DNA of 64,000 nt from Ceriagrion tenellum (Eukaryota; Arthropoda; Insecta; Odonata; Coenagrionidae). Location: positions 30,995,925 through 31,059,924 of the forward strand of contig OY720637.1 in NCBI GenBank assembly GCA_963169105.1, read 5' to 3'. A program made the position numbers and the translations under genes. Numbering within the stretch: position 1 is the first letter of the stretch; each line of letters begins with the position of its first letter. Shown one piece after another: positions 10,156 to 21,650 of this stretch. The notes below the pieces were generated by a model, which had not been told where the DNA came from, ran no database searches, and saw nothing but the letters and a program-made list of their open reading frames with translations.

Positions 10156-10277
10156 TGCAGTTTGATGTCCTGACATTACAAAGACGCGGATATACAAGGG
10201 GGCAGATTTTTCATCTTTCACATCTACTAGATATGTAAGATTTTTGGCCTCCAGGCATAAAACTGAGAGCTTCACAT

Positions 10278-10725
10278 ACTAGAGATAGGCAAACCCGTTC
10301 ATTTTTGGGAACTCATTCACTCTGGACCGGTCCTTTTTGGGACCCGTTCTTTTTCACTCGCTCACCTTTCCTTTTATATCGGTGCTCATGTATTTTATTT
10401 TTAACATGATCTTGGTGTTTAAAGAATGTATTAGTCCTAGAAACAGTATACCGTAATGACGGCGTTTAAGAATGTTGGATACAATAAAAGATGGAAGGTA
10501 ATATTGCCAACTTTTTACATGGTCTCGTAAAAAGGTTTAATTGAAATAAAGAAAAAAGTACCTCGGATAACACCGCTAGAATCAGCAGATTGAATTTTTG
10601 GCGTGTCATGGAGAACAAACATCCTATCTCTTAAAGATAGGAGCGAGAGAAATGACGGACCGAAAGGAACGAAATGCCGAAAGGACTGACGGACCGGAAG
10701 GAACGGTCGTAAAGCCATGTTAAGC
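10278..10725. mobile_element. Possible hAT-like nonautonomous remnant
   Basis: Starts with AGAGATAGGCAAACCCGTTC and has purine/pyrimidine-biased blocks of ACCGGTCC and GACCGGAAGGAACGG in opposite senses near each end, in the style of hAT elements with RGGCAAA ends. I could not find a clean second terminus or TSD, so this is tentative. Confidence 0.3.
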
Positions 10726-10844
10726 CACGTAAATGCGTAAAGGGGAAGATTATTGGGAGATGAAATGCTGAAGTGCATATAATGAGTGCTGATTTTTTGG
10801 AATGGGGCTCAGTTTTTCATCATTATTGACCGTTAAATTCTAAT

Positions 10845-11870
10845 ATTGGTTTACTTCAGTCCTTCACCCTTCCCTATCTAATGCTAGGTCCCTACTTACT
10901 CGTGGCTCGTTCTATGTACTTTCATCTTTATTTGGTCCATGAGCTTAATCCTTGGACTTCCTCTAGGGATTCCTCCCTCGATTTTATCTTCAATTACATT
11001 CTTCACAAACCCATTGTGCCTTGGGGTGTGTCCAATCCATCTGGTTCTTTTTTCTTTATCGTTATCCATATGATACTATAGTTTTATTAAGGTCAATAAT
11101 GATGCGCAGAAAGAATGAATTTATGTACATCATGCATGAATTTCTCTTATCCTATCGTTTCTCATCTTCTCATTACTTTTGTTATCTTATGATTTATCTT
11201 CATTCCGAATATCCCGCACTGTATTTCTAAAGCATCTATCCAAGCTTGTCGTATCTTTGAAGATCCACTAACCAATACCTGATCGTCCGCGAATCTCCCG
11301 ATTTTATAAGATGCCCTCCCACTTTGACTCCTACCTCAAATTCTTACCATGCCTGTCTTACCATTTCCTCAGCATAAATGTTGAAAAGCAATGGCGACAA
11401 ATGCCACCCTTGCCTTAACCCGCGACCTAGAGTTGCCCACCCTGATTCACCATTAGCCACCCTCACCTGCGCCCTTTGCGTTATATATAAGTTTCGAATT
11501 AGTCTCCTGTCTCGCAATCTATTACTATTTTCCGTAGTATCTCCGTTAGTGCATTCCAATTTACTCTGTCGAAAGCCTTTTCAAAATCAATAAAGCATGT
11601 AAAAATGTCCTGATCAAACTCTATGTTTCTTTCTGTAAGTGTTCTCATCACCGCTATCGCATCCCGAGTTGACCTTCCCTTCCTGAACCCAAACTGGTCA
11701 TCGCCTAAGCAGTTTTTGGCCTTATTCTCCAACCTTCTATTCATCAATCGAAGTAAAACTTTGCCTGCGTGTGAAATTAAACGAATTGTTCTGAAGGTCT
11801 CGCATTCTGAGTATTCTTCTTTTTCGGGATATGTATGAATACTGTTTTCACAAAGTCCTATGGCCATACT
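10845..11870 (-). mobile_element. LINE family d with RT core, degenerate
   Basis: Best preserved RT in the window. In order on the minus strand: ETFRTIRLISHAGKVLLRLM, DQFGFRKGRSTRDAI, FIDFEKAFDRVNW (11867-11499), then after a frameshift LYITQRAQVRV and GLRQGWHLSPLLFNIYAEEM (to 11344), then FADDQVLVSGSS around 11290, keeping the catalytic aspartates. The C-terminal tail with HNGFVKNVIEDKIEG lies at about 11050-10900. Frameshifts, a missing 5' part and loss of sequence between core and tail make it inactive. Roles by family knowledge: target-primed reverse transcription. Confidence 0.8.
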
Positions 11871-12510
11871 CCTTCCTCGTAGATCCCACGTAGGGAGCTT
11901 TGATTTTCAATATTTTGAAAATTTTCATTTCCTGCTTTTTTTAAAATTCACAATGAACCGAAATTAACCTCTTTGAAGGGATATTTCTACGATTTTTGCA
12001 GATTGGAAGGAATATTTGTCCGTATTTGAACGGATTGTTTATACCTTGGCGATAAATAATGAAAATCAACAACACGTTACATCAAACCCGTTTAGAACCG
12101 TTTGAAAAAATGCTTGGCAAATGACACTGATATTTTCGCCAATTCATTTACTCTCCTCCTTGGCGGGAAAATGACGGAAAAGTGAACGATGCAATCAGTT
12201 TCCGTCGCGTCATGAAACATCAATCGCAATCACGCCCTGAGACAGAGACAGGACCACGACGTGAACACGTGGGAGCCGAAGGTTAGCCTAAGATTCATCA
12301 ATGAACGACGCATGCCCCCGCGGGACGGGGAACTGAACGGCACGCATTGTTTGGATGGCGAAACTTCCCGTTCGGAGACGGGGAGGGAATCCACCATCCC
12401 GTATCCTTACCGAAGCGATAAGGGTACACCGAGATTAGACGAAAAATCTCTAGAGGAGTGGAAAGGATAAGAAGTGCAGTGGGATAGTGAGGAGCGGGGG
12501 TAGGTAAGTG
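11871..12510. other. Unassigned; GC-rich from 12240
   Basis: No gene supported. From about 12240 to 12760 the sequence becomes CpG-rich and holds two CRE-like sites (GACGTCAC near 12539 and TGACGTCA near 12664). It could be a promoter-like island or an old repeat; no exon structure is evident. Confidence 0.35.
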
Positions 12511-12930
12511 GTATCGGTAGAGGGGGAGGAAAACTTTGACGTCACAGCGACCGTGATTTCTCCGGCTAAAAATACGGTACTAGTCGGGAGCGGGAAAGGG
12601 GAGATTGCAAAGTATCCGACGGAGGGCACGCTCCCAGCCGTCGATACAGCGCCGCGGGCGGATTGACGTCATAAGACATCTCGCGTTCTTTTTTGAGCTG
12701 CATTGAACGATCCCGACTGAATTCAGCCTTTCGGACGCAAAAGGAGAGAGGTAGACAGCTGAAAGGATCACTTTGTTTTCCTCCAATGATTTTTTTATCC
12801 TGGTACAGCATGTTTCAACATATCGGTGTCATTATCAGGTACCTACAAAGATTAAAAAAATTTCTAGAGGTTTCGGTTATTATCATTTAGGTTAGGAGTA
12901 TCGGAAGAAGGGGAAGAAAACTTTGAAGTC
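12511..12930 (+). repeat. 33-bp direct repeat pair
   Basis: 12511-12543 and 12898-12930 match at 29 of 33 positions (starting GTATCGG, ending ACTTTG and GTC). They bracket about 350 bp that include the left arm of the hammerhead palindrome at 12770. Possibly a short local duplication caused by the insertions. Confidence 0.6.
12804..12839 (-). ncRNA. Hammerhead-like core, left arm
   Basis: Minus strand: CTGATAA, extra T, stem II GACA/TGTT around an internal loop, GAAAC, then ACA/TGT as mini stem III and GTA as the possible cleavage triplet. C3 is kept but G8 is A, so an inactive or altered core is likely. Confidence 0.45.
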
Positions 12931-12959
12931 GTATTTACCTCTGGATACGTTTAAAATCT

Positions 12960-13589
12960 TTATATCTGATAGCTGGAAGGAAAGTGGTAGGTAGCATGTG
13001 GAGCATATCAAGAAATGAGTACCTGTCTAAGGAAGCGAAAATTGCCGTGTACAAAAATGTACTTCTCCCCACTTTGTTGTATGGTAATGAAACATGGGTA
13101 TTTCAGGATAGATATAAGAGTAGACTAAACGCCGAGGGAATGAGTTATATGAGGAGTGTTTGCGGCAAAAGTAGGATGGATAGGGTCAGGAATGAGTGGG
13201 TAAAAAATAAATGTGGCTAAGATGCTCCAGTAATGGACGTATATGAAAGGAGTGTGCATCGTTGGTTTGGCCATGTTAAGAGAAAAGACGAGAGTCGAAT
13301 AACGAAACAGATATATAAGAGTGAAATGAATGGCGTGAGAGGGAGAGGTAGGCCGAGAAAGTTGTGGTAGAGGAAATTCTTAGGAGGAGGAATATTAGGA
13401 GTCTAAAAAACAGGAGGGCGTGTATGAAGCAGTGTTTGGGGGTACATGAGCCAAAGAGGTTTGCAAGGATAGGTCAGTATGGAGGAAATTATTGAAGCAG
13501 AGTTAGGTGTACAAATATGTATTTATGAGTGAAACTTTGTGACTGTGCCTACCCCGGAAGGGAACGGCGTGATTGGTATGTATGTATGT
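12960..13589 (+). mobile_element. LINE family b, 3' end
   Basis: Frame 12984-13220 encodes the post-RT region: LLPTLLYGNETWVFQDRYKS, then MRSVCGKSRMDRVRNEWV. Later frames show HRWFGHVKRK and GRGRPRKL-like residues. It ends AACGGCGTGATTGGTATG and then a (TATG)n tail (13576-13592). A second member lies on the minus strand at 55490-55835. 5' truncated and frameshifted. Confidence 0.75.
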
Positions 13590-13618
13590 ATGACACCGAT
13601 GTGCCAAAACATGTTGAA
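13590..13618 (+). ncRNA. Truncated hammerhead-like core, right arm
   Basis: Begins inside the core at ATGACACCGATGTG, then CCAAAACATGTT in place of the usual TCGAAACATGTT. The CTGA box is absent because the LINE tail joins here. Nonfunctional remnant. Confidence 0.4.
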
Positions 13619-13656
13619 CGAGAATAAAAAAATTATTGAAAGAAAACAAAATTTTC

Positions 13657-14925
13657 TTTTCATTTGTGAAACTCAACTTCCAAATAGTTGAGCCTGAAAC
13701 CAACTTCCCTTTAAGGAATGCTTGTAATTCTCTTGATAGTTCGAGTTGTCATTTGTTCGATACTCCAAGTATTTGGACGTTTTTGAACTTGTCAGCAGCG
13801 ACCGGAGAAATCCTCCAGTTTTCCAGATTTTAGGCGCTCTCTCACACTACATGGACAGTTGGAAGAGTTGAATATTATAAATTGAACTAGGCTATTTACA
13901 GATGTAAAAAATTATTAAAAATGAATGATTTTTTTAACCCTTAAATCACGCGTTCTAATAAATACAAATCGTTATTTGTGTTTTATGCACTTGACTGAGT
14001 TAATTTTCATAGCTGAGTTTTTCCGAAATAATCCAAATTCCTTTTCAATCAGTTCCAAGGAATAATCCAACTATTTAAAAAGTATTTTTTTCTCTTTGTA
14101 TTAATAACCAATGTCAATTGGTTATAAAAATATCTAGTCTGGCTTCATAGCGTAGGTCGACAACATCACTGGTTTAGGCGGTGTCGATTTATCGAGAGAA
14201 TGTAGCATCATATAAAAGGATTCCCTTATATTTATACTAACATTATGCGATGAAACTTGTTAATTTGGTTTCCTGCCTATTGATTGGGAAGTTTTGGAAT
14301 ATATCCGACCTATAATTACTCCACTGAAGGGTGAAATTTCAACGTTACTGATTAAAATATTTGTATGCTAAGCATTGCATCACTTCTAAGCTCCTCTTAC
14401 TTTCTGTTTCTCCTGATAATTACCCATAATTTGTGAATAACATGGTATAAAACTTGGTACTCCGTCGAGCACATTCATAATTCCTAGGAACTTGTGAACT
14501 CATTCCAACCAAAGTTCAAAACCTCGTATAGGATGAATACTTAGTAGATAATATTAAGTTTCCATTATCTTTCAGGAATGGCAAATATTTAAATATCTAT
14601 CGATGATGTAAATGTACGGACGTCTACCGGTGAATTCTTAATTTTCTAGGCATACCCTGTAATATGGTTCCCCATCCTATCTTTTAGGGAGCCAGGAGTG
14701 AAGTGTTGGGAGGAGTATCAGTAAACTTACATGGGTAGCAAACGTATAGCTACAAGATTCTGTTAAACGCCTTATCCAAATAATTTCATGAGAAAGATAT
14801 AATAAAGTTGCCAAGCTTTAGACAACATTTACAAAGCATTCATTTCCTTCATCTCGACTTTCTTCGGATATCAAATGTTTACGGAATCCTTTGAAACCAT
14901 ACAGGATATCGGAGAAAGTGACAGG
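13657..14925. other. No recognisable feature
   Basis: AT-rich sequence without supportable genes, RNA genes or repeats. Confidence 0.45.
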
Positions 14926-15018
14926 CAAATAGTTATGAAGGATCTCAGGTTTTCCCGGCGTATCTGATGGATAAAGGTTTCTCGGGTTTTCCACCGGGTG
15001 AGCAGGTCCATGGGGCCC

Positions 15019-15053
15019 AACGTTTCGGAGAACGACTTGTCCTCCATCATCAG
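15019..15053 (-). ncRNA. Hammerhead-like core, left arm (15 kb)
   Basis: Minus-strand mirror of the right-arm core: CTGATGA, extra T, GGAG/CTCC, GAAAC and GTT. One base in the stem II loop differs from the other arm. Confidence 0.6.
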
Positions 15054-15092
15054 GGGGGTATCAGCTTCCGAAATGGGTATAATTCGGCCCCC

Positions 15093-15127
15093 CTGATGAT
15101 GGAGGACAGGTCGTTCTCCGAAACGTT
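15093..15127 (+). ncRNA. Hammerhead-like core with canonical residues (15 kb)
   Basis: CTGATGA (15093-15099) is fully canonical. One extra T precedes stem II GGAG/CTCC (15101-15104 with 15116-15119), followed by GAAAC (15120-15124) and GTT (15125-15127), a permitted NUH triplet. ACGT forms a self-complementary mini stem III, suggesting a dimeric mode. Among the cores here this is one of the best candidates for activity. Confidence 0.65.
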
Positions 15128-15542
15128 GGGCCCCATGGACCTGCTCACCCGGTGGAAAACCCGAGAAACCTTTATCCAGACAAATAGGTAGTTCACCAAA
15201 AATATTTAAAGAAAAATTTGTAGTATCGACAAATTTGCTGTTCCGAAATTCTCACGACAAAATTTTATGACGGGCACTTTTCACAGCGTCACCCAAATGA
15301 AGTTGTCCCGTAACGGCGGATAGACATTTCATCGATTCTCCGTCGAGAGGGACACGCGAACTTGCCGGCGATATGTAGATGCCGCATCTTTCATTTTCTG
15401 AAGAAAAACCAGATCAATGCATACCGTGAATGATTTCACAAATAAGGTGCAGGTAACTATCGTCGATGTGTATGCGACTCAATGTCAATGTTTGCGATTA
15501 TCATCCAGGTCGGAGCATAGCGATCTTCAATTCCTCAAAATT

Positions 15543-15680
15543 ACCTTTATAATCCTAATGAAGTCTTCATGATGCCCTGAGGCTGATGGAGGATGTAGCC
15601 ATTGAGACGCAAGCCAAGATATACCTAACCTGGTGGAAAACCTGCGAAGACTTCATTAATATTATGCGCAGAGAAAGTAC
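15543..15680 (+). mobile_element. Degenerate retrozyme-like element (15.6 kb)
   Basis: Short arms AATGAAGTCTTC (15557-15568) and GAAGACTTCATT (15646-15657) flank a decayed core at 15577-15612 (CTGAGGCTGATGG, then CCATTGAGAC, where GAAAC has become GAGAC). The box in reverse sense, ATTATGCGCAGAGAAAG, follows at about 15660-15676, the same order as in element B. Too decayed to be active. Confidence 0.45.
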
Positions 15681-17012
15681 CAAATCGAACTATTAGTATC
15701 ATGTGAGTGATGTGGAAAATTTAATTGATGTTTTTTGATATTCCCAATACTATAGATATGACTTTATTCTTTCAAGTATTTCCCGCCCAAATCTGCAAAA
15801 TGGGGGAATAGAAAAATCAAGAGTCGATAAAGATCTTTGATGAGACGATTTGAGATGCGTCGCGACGATAAGTATTGATACCAAAGAAAAAAATCGGCAT
15901 CTCGTTGTCACGTCTGCAATCGTATTGTAGTCAATAGTGCTCCATGTAGGGTGTTAAGCATTGAAAACACTCCTTTTTACAATTTTTAGTCGACAGAAGT
16001 TGCGAAAAGTTGGTAGATATTCAGTCTAAGACTTAAATAAAACATAAAAAGTAATAAACCCGTGAAACGTAAAAATTTTGCTCTCTCATATTGATTAACT
16101 TATACTCCCTAGCGAAATTCGTCGGCTAAGAAGCAGACTTTTCCATTTTACTCTTGCAAACTACTGGAACTGAAGATATAATGTTGCATTTTTTACGGTT
16201 GTTTGGATGAAAGAATGAAGTTTTAAATTCTTGCATTCAATTTTCATTCAATTTCTTCCCTAAAATGTTGTTCTTGAAAATGAAACAGTCCTTTTTTCAA
16301 TGTCTCAATTACGGAAAGTGTATTTTTTGTCAGAAAACACAGCACAGGATTTATAAATCACATTATTCCTGGAGCATGTTGCGGCTTAAATTTATAAATG
16401 AGTACGATAACTGCGACGAGATTATAGCTGGGATATTTTTCTCTCAAAATTCTAAATAATACGTGGGATACATCTATGGGAACCGTCTCCTTGACGATAA
16501 AAAAAGCAGGAACGCGAGGGAATGGACGTGCAGCGAATTTTCTACAGAGGCCCAGACTACGGGGAGGGGAGATGGTGAACTTGAAGCTCTGAGACGGAGC
16601 GAAGGGTTCACGAGGAATCCTCTTTAACATTGGGTCATCTATGCGGAGTCTGGACCTTGACCCTCGCGGAGCTAACAAATACGGCGAAAGATAATGTCTC
16701 GGCCGTTGGGAGACGGGAAACGTCCTTGTGTGTACACTCGCTTAAAGATGGAAGTCGAGTGGGGGTGATTCTTTGAGGCTGCTCATGACGTAAGACTTAG
16801 AATGGATTCTTGTGGGGTGGGGGCGGAAGAGGGAGGGGCATTGTGGGAAGACTTTGGGGGAGATAGAGGTCGAAGTTGGCGGTCGAGAATATCGAACGAG
16901 TGGCGGAACAACTATGGGCAGGAATTATACATTTATCGGAACTTAAATACACTCGCAAACAATTACACTCCATGAACAGCATAGACGAACGTAGGAGTAA
17001 TTCTTGTCGTTA
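15681..17012. other. No recognisable feature
   Basis: Includes a GC-richer patch at about 16490-16900 but no supportable gene. The open frame that starts at 16876 is only the fortuitous 5' extension of the LINE frame that follows. Confidence 0.4.
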
Positions 17013-17495
17013 TCAGGATGTGAAGAAGAGGCTGGTGAAGAGCTTGATATGGAGCGTAGCATTTTATGGGGCAGAAACGTGGTCCCTCAGGAAGGAGGAC
17101 GTGAATAGGCTGCAGGCATTTGAGATGTGGGCGTGGAGAAGGATAGAGAAGGTTAGGTGAATGGAACGGAAGACTTACGCGGAAGCGCTTGAGCTGGTGG
17201 GCGAGGAAACAAAACTTTTGAATGAAATCCGGGATAGGCAGAGTAGATGGCTGAAGGATATCATAAAGGGTAATGGGTTGCTAAAGAGTGTGATAGAGGG
17301 AAGAATTTTGGGTAAGCGGGGAAGGGAAAGAAAGAGAATAGGTTTCATGGACGGGATGAAGAAGGGCAGATCGTATGCAGAGACGAAAAAAAGATATACT
17401 AGAGGCTCCTGAACGTGTAGAAAACTGGTAGGAGATTCTCTGACATTCACCAAAACCTACCTTCACCGGTAGAATACATTAATGAATGAATCTTA
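17013..17495 (+). mobile_element. LINE family c, 3' end
   Basis: Encodes the repeated C-terminal region: VKSLIWSVAFYGAETWSLRK, FEMWAWRRIEKV, then after a stop ERKTYAEALELVGEE, LNEIRDRQSRWL, SVIEGRILGKRGRERKRI and FMDGMKKGRSYAE. A 3' sequence with CCTACCTTCACCGGTAGAAT and a short (AATG)n run follows. Only one stop and minor decay separate the two frames, so it is among the younger copies. Relatives: 5040-5700, 47238-47950, 50330-50815, 54043-54150, 62810-63385. Confidence 0.8.
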
Positions 17496-18131
17496 CATAT
17501 ATAGCATGCCGGGGAAGCGATATAGGAATGTCATTTCGAGATATCGAAAAAATTCGCTGGTATGAGCCAAAAAAAGAAACTATCTTCTCGTTGAATCTGG
17601 AAAGAAAGAAGGAAATATTGATTCTGTAATAACTTAGTAGACAAATCATATCCCATGCGGTAAAAGTGGAAGACTTCGCCGCTAAAACACTTGAAGCCCG
17701 TGTAATATCCTGATCATGGATTAATTCTTATTGCCTCAGTGAAGCTTTAAACAATCTTAGGTCAAGCGCCTATTTTTCAGAAAGTTTTGGTTATTACAAT
17801 GAGTCGGTGTCATTGGACAAAGATTGGGACCATAAAGTCCATACTGCCACTTTAACCCTCCTAAATTCTTTCTAACTTAAAAAGTTAAATCATACCATGG
17901 TGAAGGCTGTATGTACATGTTTAAGGGCCGGTTGCTAGAACATTTAGTTATGAAATCAATAATTACGAGATCCATGAAGAAATAAATCTCATTAAAATGT
18001 TCAGGTTGTAGGAACACATCTACTAGTTACATACATTAATTACTAATTGTTAATAGGTTCAAATATTTGATCTAATCTTCTACCGCCGGATAAAATTTAT
18101 TACAGTTCAGCCTATGAGTAATTGCTAATGC
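17496..18131. other. No recognisable feature
   Basis: Nothing supportable was seen. Confidence 0.4.
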
Positions 18132-19147
18132 ATATGGGTCATTCCACGTCAGATCAGCAGTGAGTTGACCCTTGGTGTCACCGATTCGAACCAAAATTTT
18201 TATGTGGGTTCCATCTGGCGTTAAATGAAAAAGTGTAGATGCGTTTTTGGAAAAAACATTTTGTCAGATCTAGAGACGATCAAAGTTTCGACCATTTTGC
18301 GCTTAGACCTTTTTATTTTTGCTATATCTCCTAACCGAAAATAGCTAGAGAAACGGTTGACATCATATTTTGTTTACAAAAAAATGTACAGCAACAATAT
18401 GTTATCAGTTTTGTAAATAGACTAAATTTTATTGAAATTGGTTAAATTTAAAATTTTTAAATTTTAACAACAAAAATACAGCCATTTTTAAATTGCAATT
18501 TTTGTTTTAGTTTGATACGTTAATCTTTTGTCTTACCTTAGAAATAAATTTGGTCGTGGGTAGTTCGTAAACAACGGAGATATTTTACTTCAAAGACTGA
18601 ACTACGCCCTCGTTCGCCACGAGGGTCGGCGTTAAAATGATGTGCCGCCGTACTTTGAGACTTTATATCTTGGTCCCTATAAATGCTAGCGTAATACTTT
18701 ATACACCACTTTTAAGATAATCTTATTTTGATTTCATCAATATTTTTATCATATAATATAACAAAAAATAGAGACATTACTGCAATAATCGACAACGCAC
18801 TACCTAAACTTAGCAGCTTTGTCAACTTCATGAACTTAGTAACTCAGCCTAGGAAAATCTGCGAAATATACAGCGATACATATTGTTGCTGTACATTCTT
18901 TTGCAAACAAAATAAGACGTTAACCGTTTCTCTAGCTATTTTCGGTTAGGAGATATAGCAAAAAGAAAAAAGATCTAAGTGCAAAATGGTCAAAACTTTG
19001 ATCGTCTCTAGATCTGACAAATATTTTTCCAAAAAAGCATCTGCACTTTTTCATTTAACGCCAGATGGAACCCACACAAAAATTTTGGTTCGAATCGGTG
19101 ACACCAAGGGTCAACTCACTGCTGATCTGACGTGGAATGACCCATAT
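18132..19147. mobile_element. Foldback nonautonomous DNA transposon with ~265-bp TIRs
   Basis: Termini GGGTCATTCCACGTCAGATC (18136 onward) and its complement (ending 19143) begin inverted arms of about 265 bp (18136-18402 and 18876-19143). The arms are closely similar over their first ~220 bp and more diverged inward. The ~470-bp centre has no transposase. The host side shows ATAT/TATA at both ends, so a short TA-rich TSD is likely but cannot be separated from the TIR. Superfamily not assigned. Confidence 0.8.
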
Positions 19148-21460
19148 AATAATTAGTCAGTAAGAGTAAATTAACTAGTCATTTGTCTCAAAACTACACT
19201 TTTTTAGAAATTAAATCTTCATCCGCCATCTTGGCTACTTATAGAACTTATTACTCCATGCCATAAATTATGAAACGAATAAATTTATCGAATATTTCCG
19301 CAACACTTATTGAATGGTTACAATGGCTTATGGGTCCAATATCTATATGGAATACATATGCGTCGTTGCAACTGCTCATAAATCGTAAAGAAATCAAAAT
19401 AATAAACTGGGGTACAGAATTGAATATCTATTATGAGCACGCACCCTAATTAAAAATAAATATAGAATTAATATCACGGCCATGAAATGTCCGAGAAATA
19501 AATTGAGAACAGTCTGAAATAATACATTTTCGTCCGGGAGATGGCACAAGTCATGGATTATAAAAAAAATCGTCCAGCTTGGTAACTTCATTCGGCAATC
19601 CAACAAAATGTCCTTACCATTAACATTGGCAATAAATAGGTCAACTCTTACGACAATGAAAGCTTGAAAGATGAAAATTTATACGTTCATCTATGGATAG
19701 GTTGCGTCTCATGTCCTACAACCTTTGCGAGCTTTTCAAAAGCGGGTTAGGAGAGGTCAGGAGATCGTTAGCGAGGAAGCCGGATTGCAAAAAAGAAACA
19801 ACCAACTTGGCAGGAAAAGTAGAAAAAATTTGAGAGAAATCAAGAACATCGACTCTCCAGAAAGCATTCTGAATTCGGGAACGGGCATTTTCTACTGGGA
19901 AAAAAACCGTGAACGCATCGCGGGCAGTGCACCTCACATAAGCAAGCTCACCGCGGTATTTTTAATTGGAGTTAATTGGTCGAAAGTGAATCTAACCGTG
20001 TCAATTAGGTCGGCGACGCTGATTGAGCAGAGGAAAGTGAAGCACCTGGGTAAGCCCGCGGAGGCATCCTGAAGCGGCTACACAATTAGCCTCGTTAAGC
20101 CGCCGTGTCGCTCGGGACATGGCTCGGTGAGGAGATCCCCAACTCCCCTGCGGGAACTTTCTTCCGATGCTACCTTGTTTTTGACCTTCGCGAGACAGCT
20201 GATGGATCGGAGAACAACTCAACCTCACCGGGAGACTTATGTTGGTGAAATACAAGACTTTGGGCAGAGGCGGGGAAGGACCAGCCTCGGGGATAGCGTC
20301 ACCAGTTGGGGATATTGAATTCTACATCTACATATTACACCGCAACCCACCTCAAGGTTGTTTGGAACGGGGTGATTTATGACCAACATGCACTTGAGTG
20401 AAACAAACTAACTTTCACTATCACGCACTACGCTACAGGTATGCTGCCAATGTTACAGAAACTATTGAATTGATCTATAAAGCAATTACATCAACGTGAC
20501 GCGAGAGACATGCAGGGAACATGATGTTAGCTCCACGCGGCAGATTTAGAAACAGGCATTACGGAGCTCACCAATTAATCAGCTTGTCAACCAACTTTCT
20601 TCAAAGTCTTAATGTAGTGGACTATGGTCTCTTATTGAACGAGGGAAAAACGACATTTTAAACCACATTTGTACTGGTTAGGGAATACCCATGCGACCTA
20701 TGAAAGCTCAAGAAATTTGATGCCAAAGGTGGAATAAACAAATATGGTAGGTCAATTGGCAGTCTTGACAGCAAATTTCCCCACCGCTAGCTCCATCTCC
20801 CACACTCTCTTCATAAAATTCCGTCTTTAACAATTTTAAAACCATTTTATATTGTGGGCATCTTCCGCCTCCCTCATTACTTCCTAAAACTCCACTTTGT
20901 CTCCCTTCCTCTTCCGCTTTTTCCCTCAACCCCCTCCTCGATTGTCTTTATCTATCAATCTAGTTTCGCATCCATGTTTTAACAATGCTACGCAAACGAA
21001 CGCTGTGATTCGCTCTCATCATCAAAGGCGCTAACGTGTTGAGTGACGAGTCCAAGTACTGTCCTGATCGTAATCCGACCCATGACCTTAGTTTCTTCTC
21101 AAGCAATTCCTTCGCAAAATCGAGCGCAGATTATAATTCAATATCTCTCAATAAATAATAAGCATGTTCTGCTTTGACAAAACATACTGCTCGCAATTCT
21201 TATTCTTCTCTTCCCCCTTCCACGCTTACTTGAAAATATTTTCTCTATCAAACATTACAGCGTGCCCTAAACACACACCCTTAATCCACCAATGCCTCCA
21301 TCGTAGTTTTCCCATCAACCCTCCATCTCCTGCAATAGCGCCAATATTTCCATATTCGTTTCCCGCGTCACCCAGTCCATTTCAAATTTTCCCATAAACA
21401 CTCCTCTAGTAACGAGTTCTGAAGACTTCATGGCTTTCGGCATAACTTCCGCGTAGTGTC
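19148..21460. other. Mostly unassigned; one dispersed-repeat 3' end
   Basis: No gene supported. At about 20323-20410 a TCTACATCTACAT start followed by ACACCGCAACCCACCTC resembles the (TACATC)n end of the LINE g copy at 60296 and may be another minus-strand LINE terminus. The GC-richer stretch 19930-20310 has open frames but no recognisable protein. Confidence 0.35.
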
Positions 21461-21650
21461 AATTATAAGACTCCAGTTTCGCGAGCGTTCCAGCTCGCTC
21501 CTTCAGGTCCTAAGTACTCTCGTTTCATTTTGGCTGCAATCTATAGCCCGGCAATCAGTCAGCTTTGCTTCCTTCCCGCATTTCTTGAGTCTTTTTACGC
21601 TTTTCTAAGAAACCCACCAACAAGAGTTGGATAGCGTATAACCATGTTCT
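21435..21650 (-). mobile_element. Retrozyme-like element remnant (21.5 kb)
   Basis: Minus-strand relative of the 57.7-kb element. The core and the bases just upstream (AGGAC then CTGAAG, with a stem II loop of CTGGAA type) match it. Boundaries and TSD could not be fixed. Confidence 0.45.
21469..21506 (-). ncRNA. Hammerhead-like core (21.5 kb)
   Basis: Minus strand: CTGAAGG, stem II GCGAG/CTCGC with loop CTGGAACG, then GAAACTGGAGTC. A15.1/U16.1 and one further pair can form with a four-base loop, leaving GTC as triplet. By comparison with the 57.7-kb copy, TT has become GA just after ACTG, so the cleavage site may be altered. Confidence 0.5.

Larger units (their letters stand above)
12770..13656. 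mobile_element. Retrozyme-like palindrome split by a LINE
   Basis: Left arm 12770-12837 and right arm 13590-13656 are inverted copies of the same hammerhead element (shared TGACACCGAT, AACATG and ATAAAAAAAT blocks). Between them lie about 750 bp, most of it a LINE family b tail that ends in (TATG)n exactly at the right arm. I infer a palindromic element that received the LINE in its spacer. Two independent opposite insertions are the alternative. Confidence 0.5.
14933..15180 (+). mobile_element. Retrozyme-like element, near-perfect palindrome
   Basis: A 248-bp element flanked by CAAATAG (14926-14932 and 15181-15187; 7-bp TSD). It has a leader with the box TTTCCCGGCG (14951-14960), then arms of about 90 nt (about 14967-15058 and 15088-15180) that pair with roughly one mismatch in the part I aligned, around a ~30-nt spacer. 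Each arm contains a full hammerhead-like core, so each strand carries one. The high arm identity suggests youth or recent gene conversion. Noncoding. Confidence 0.75.
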
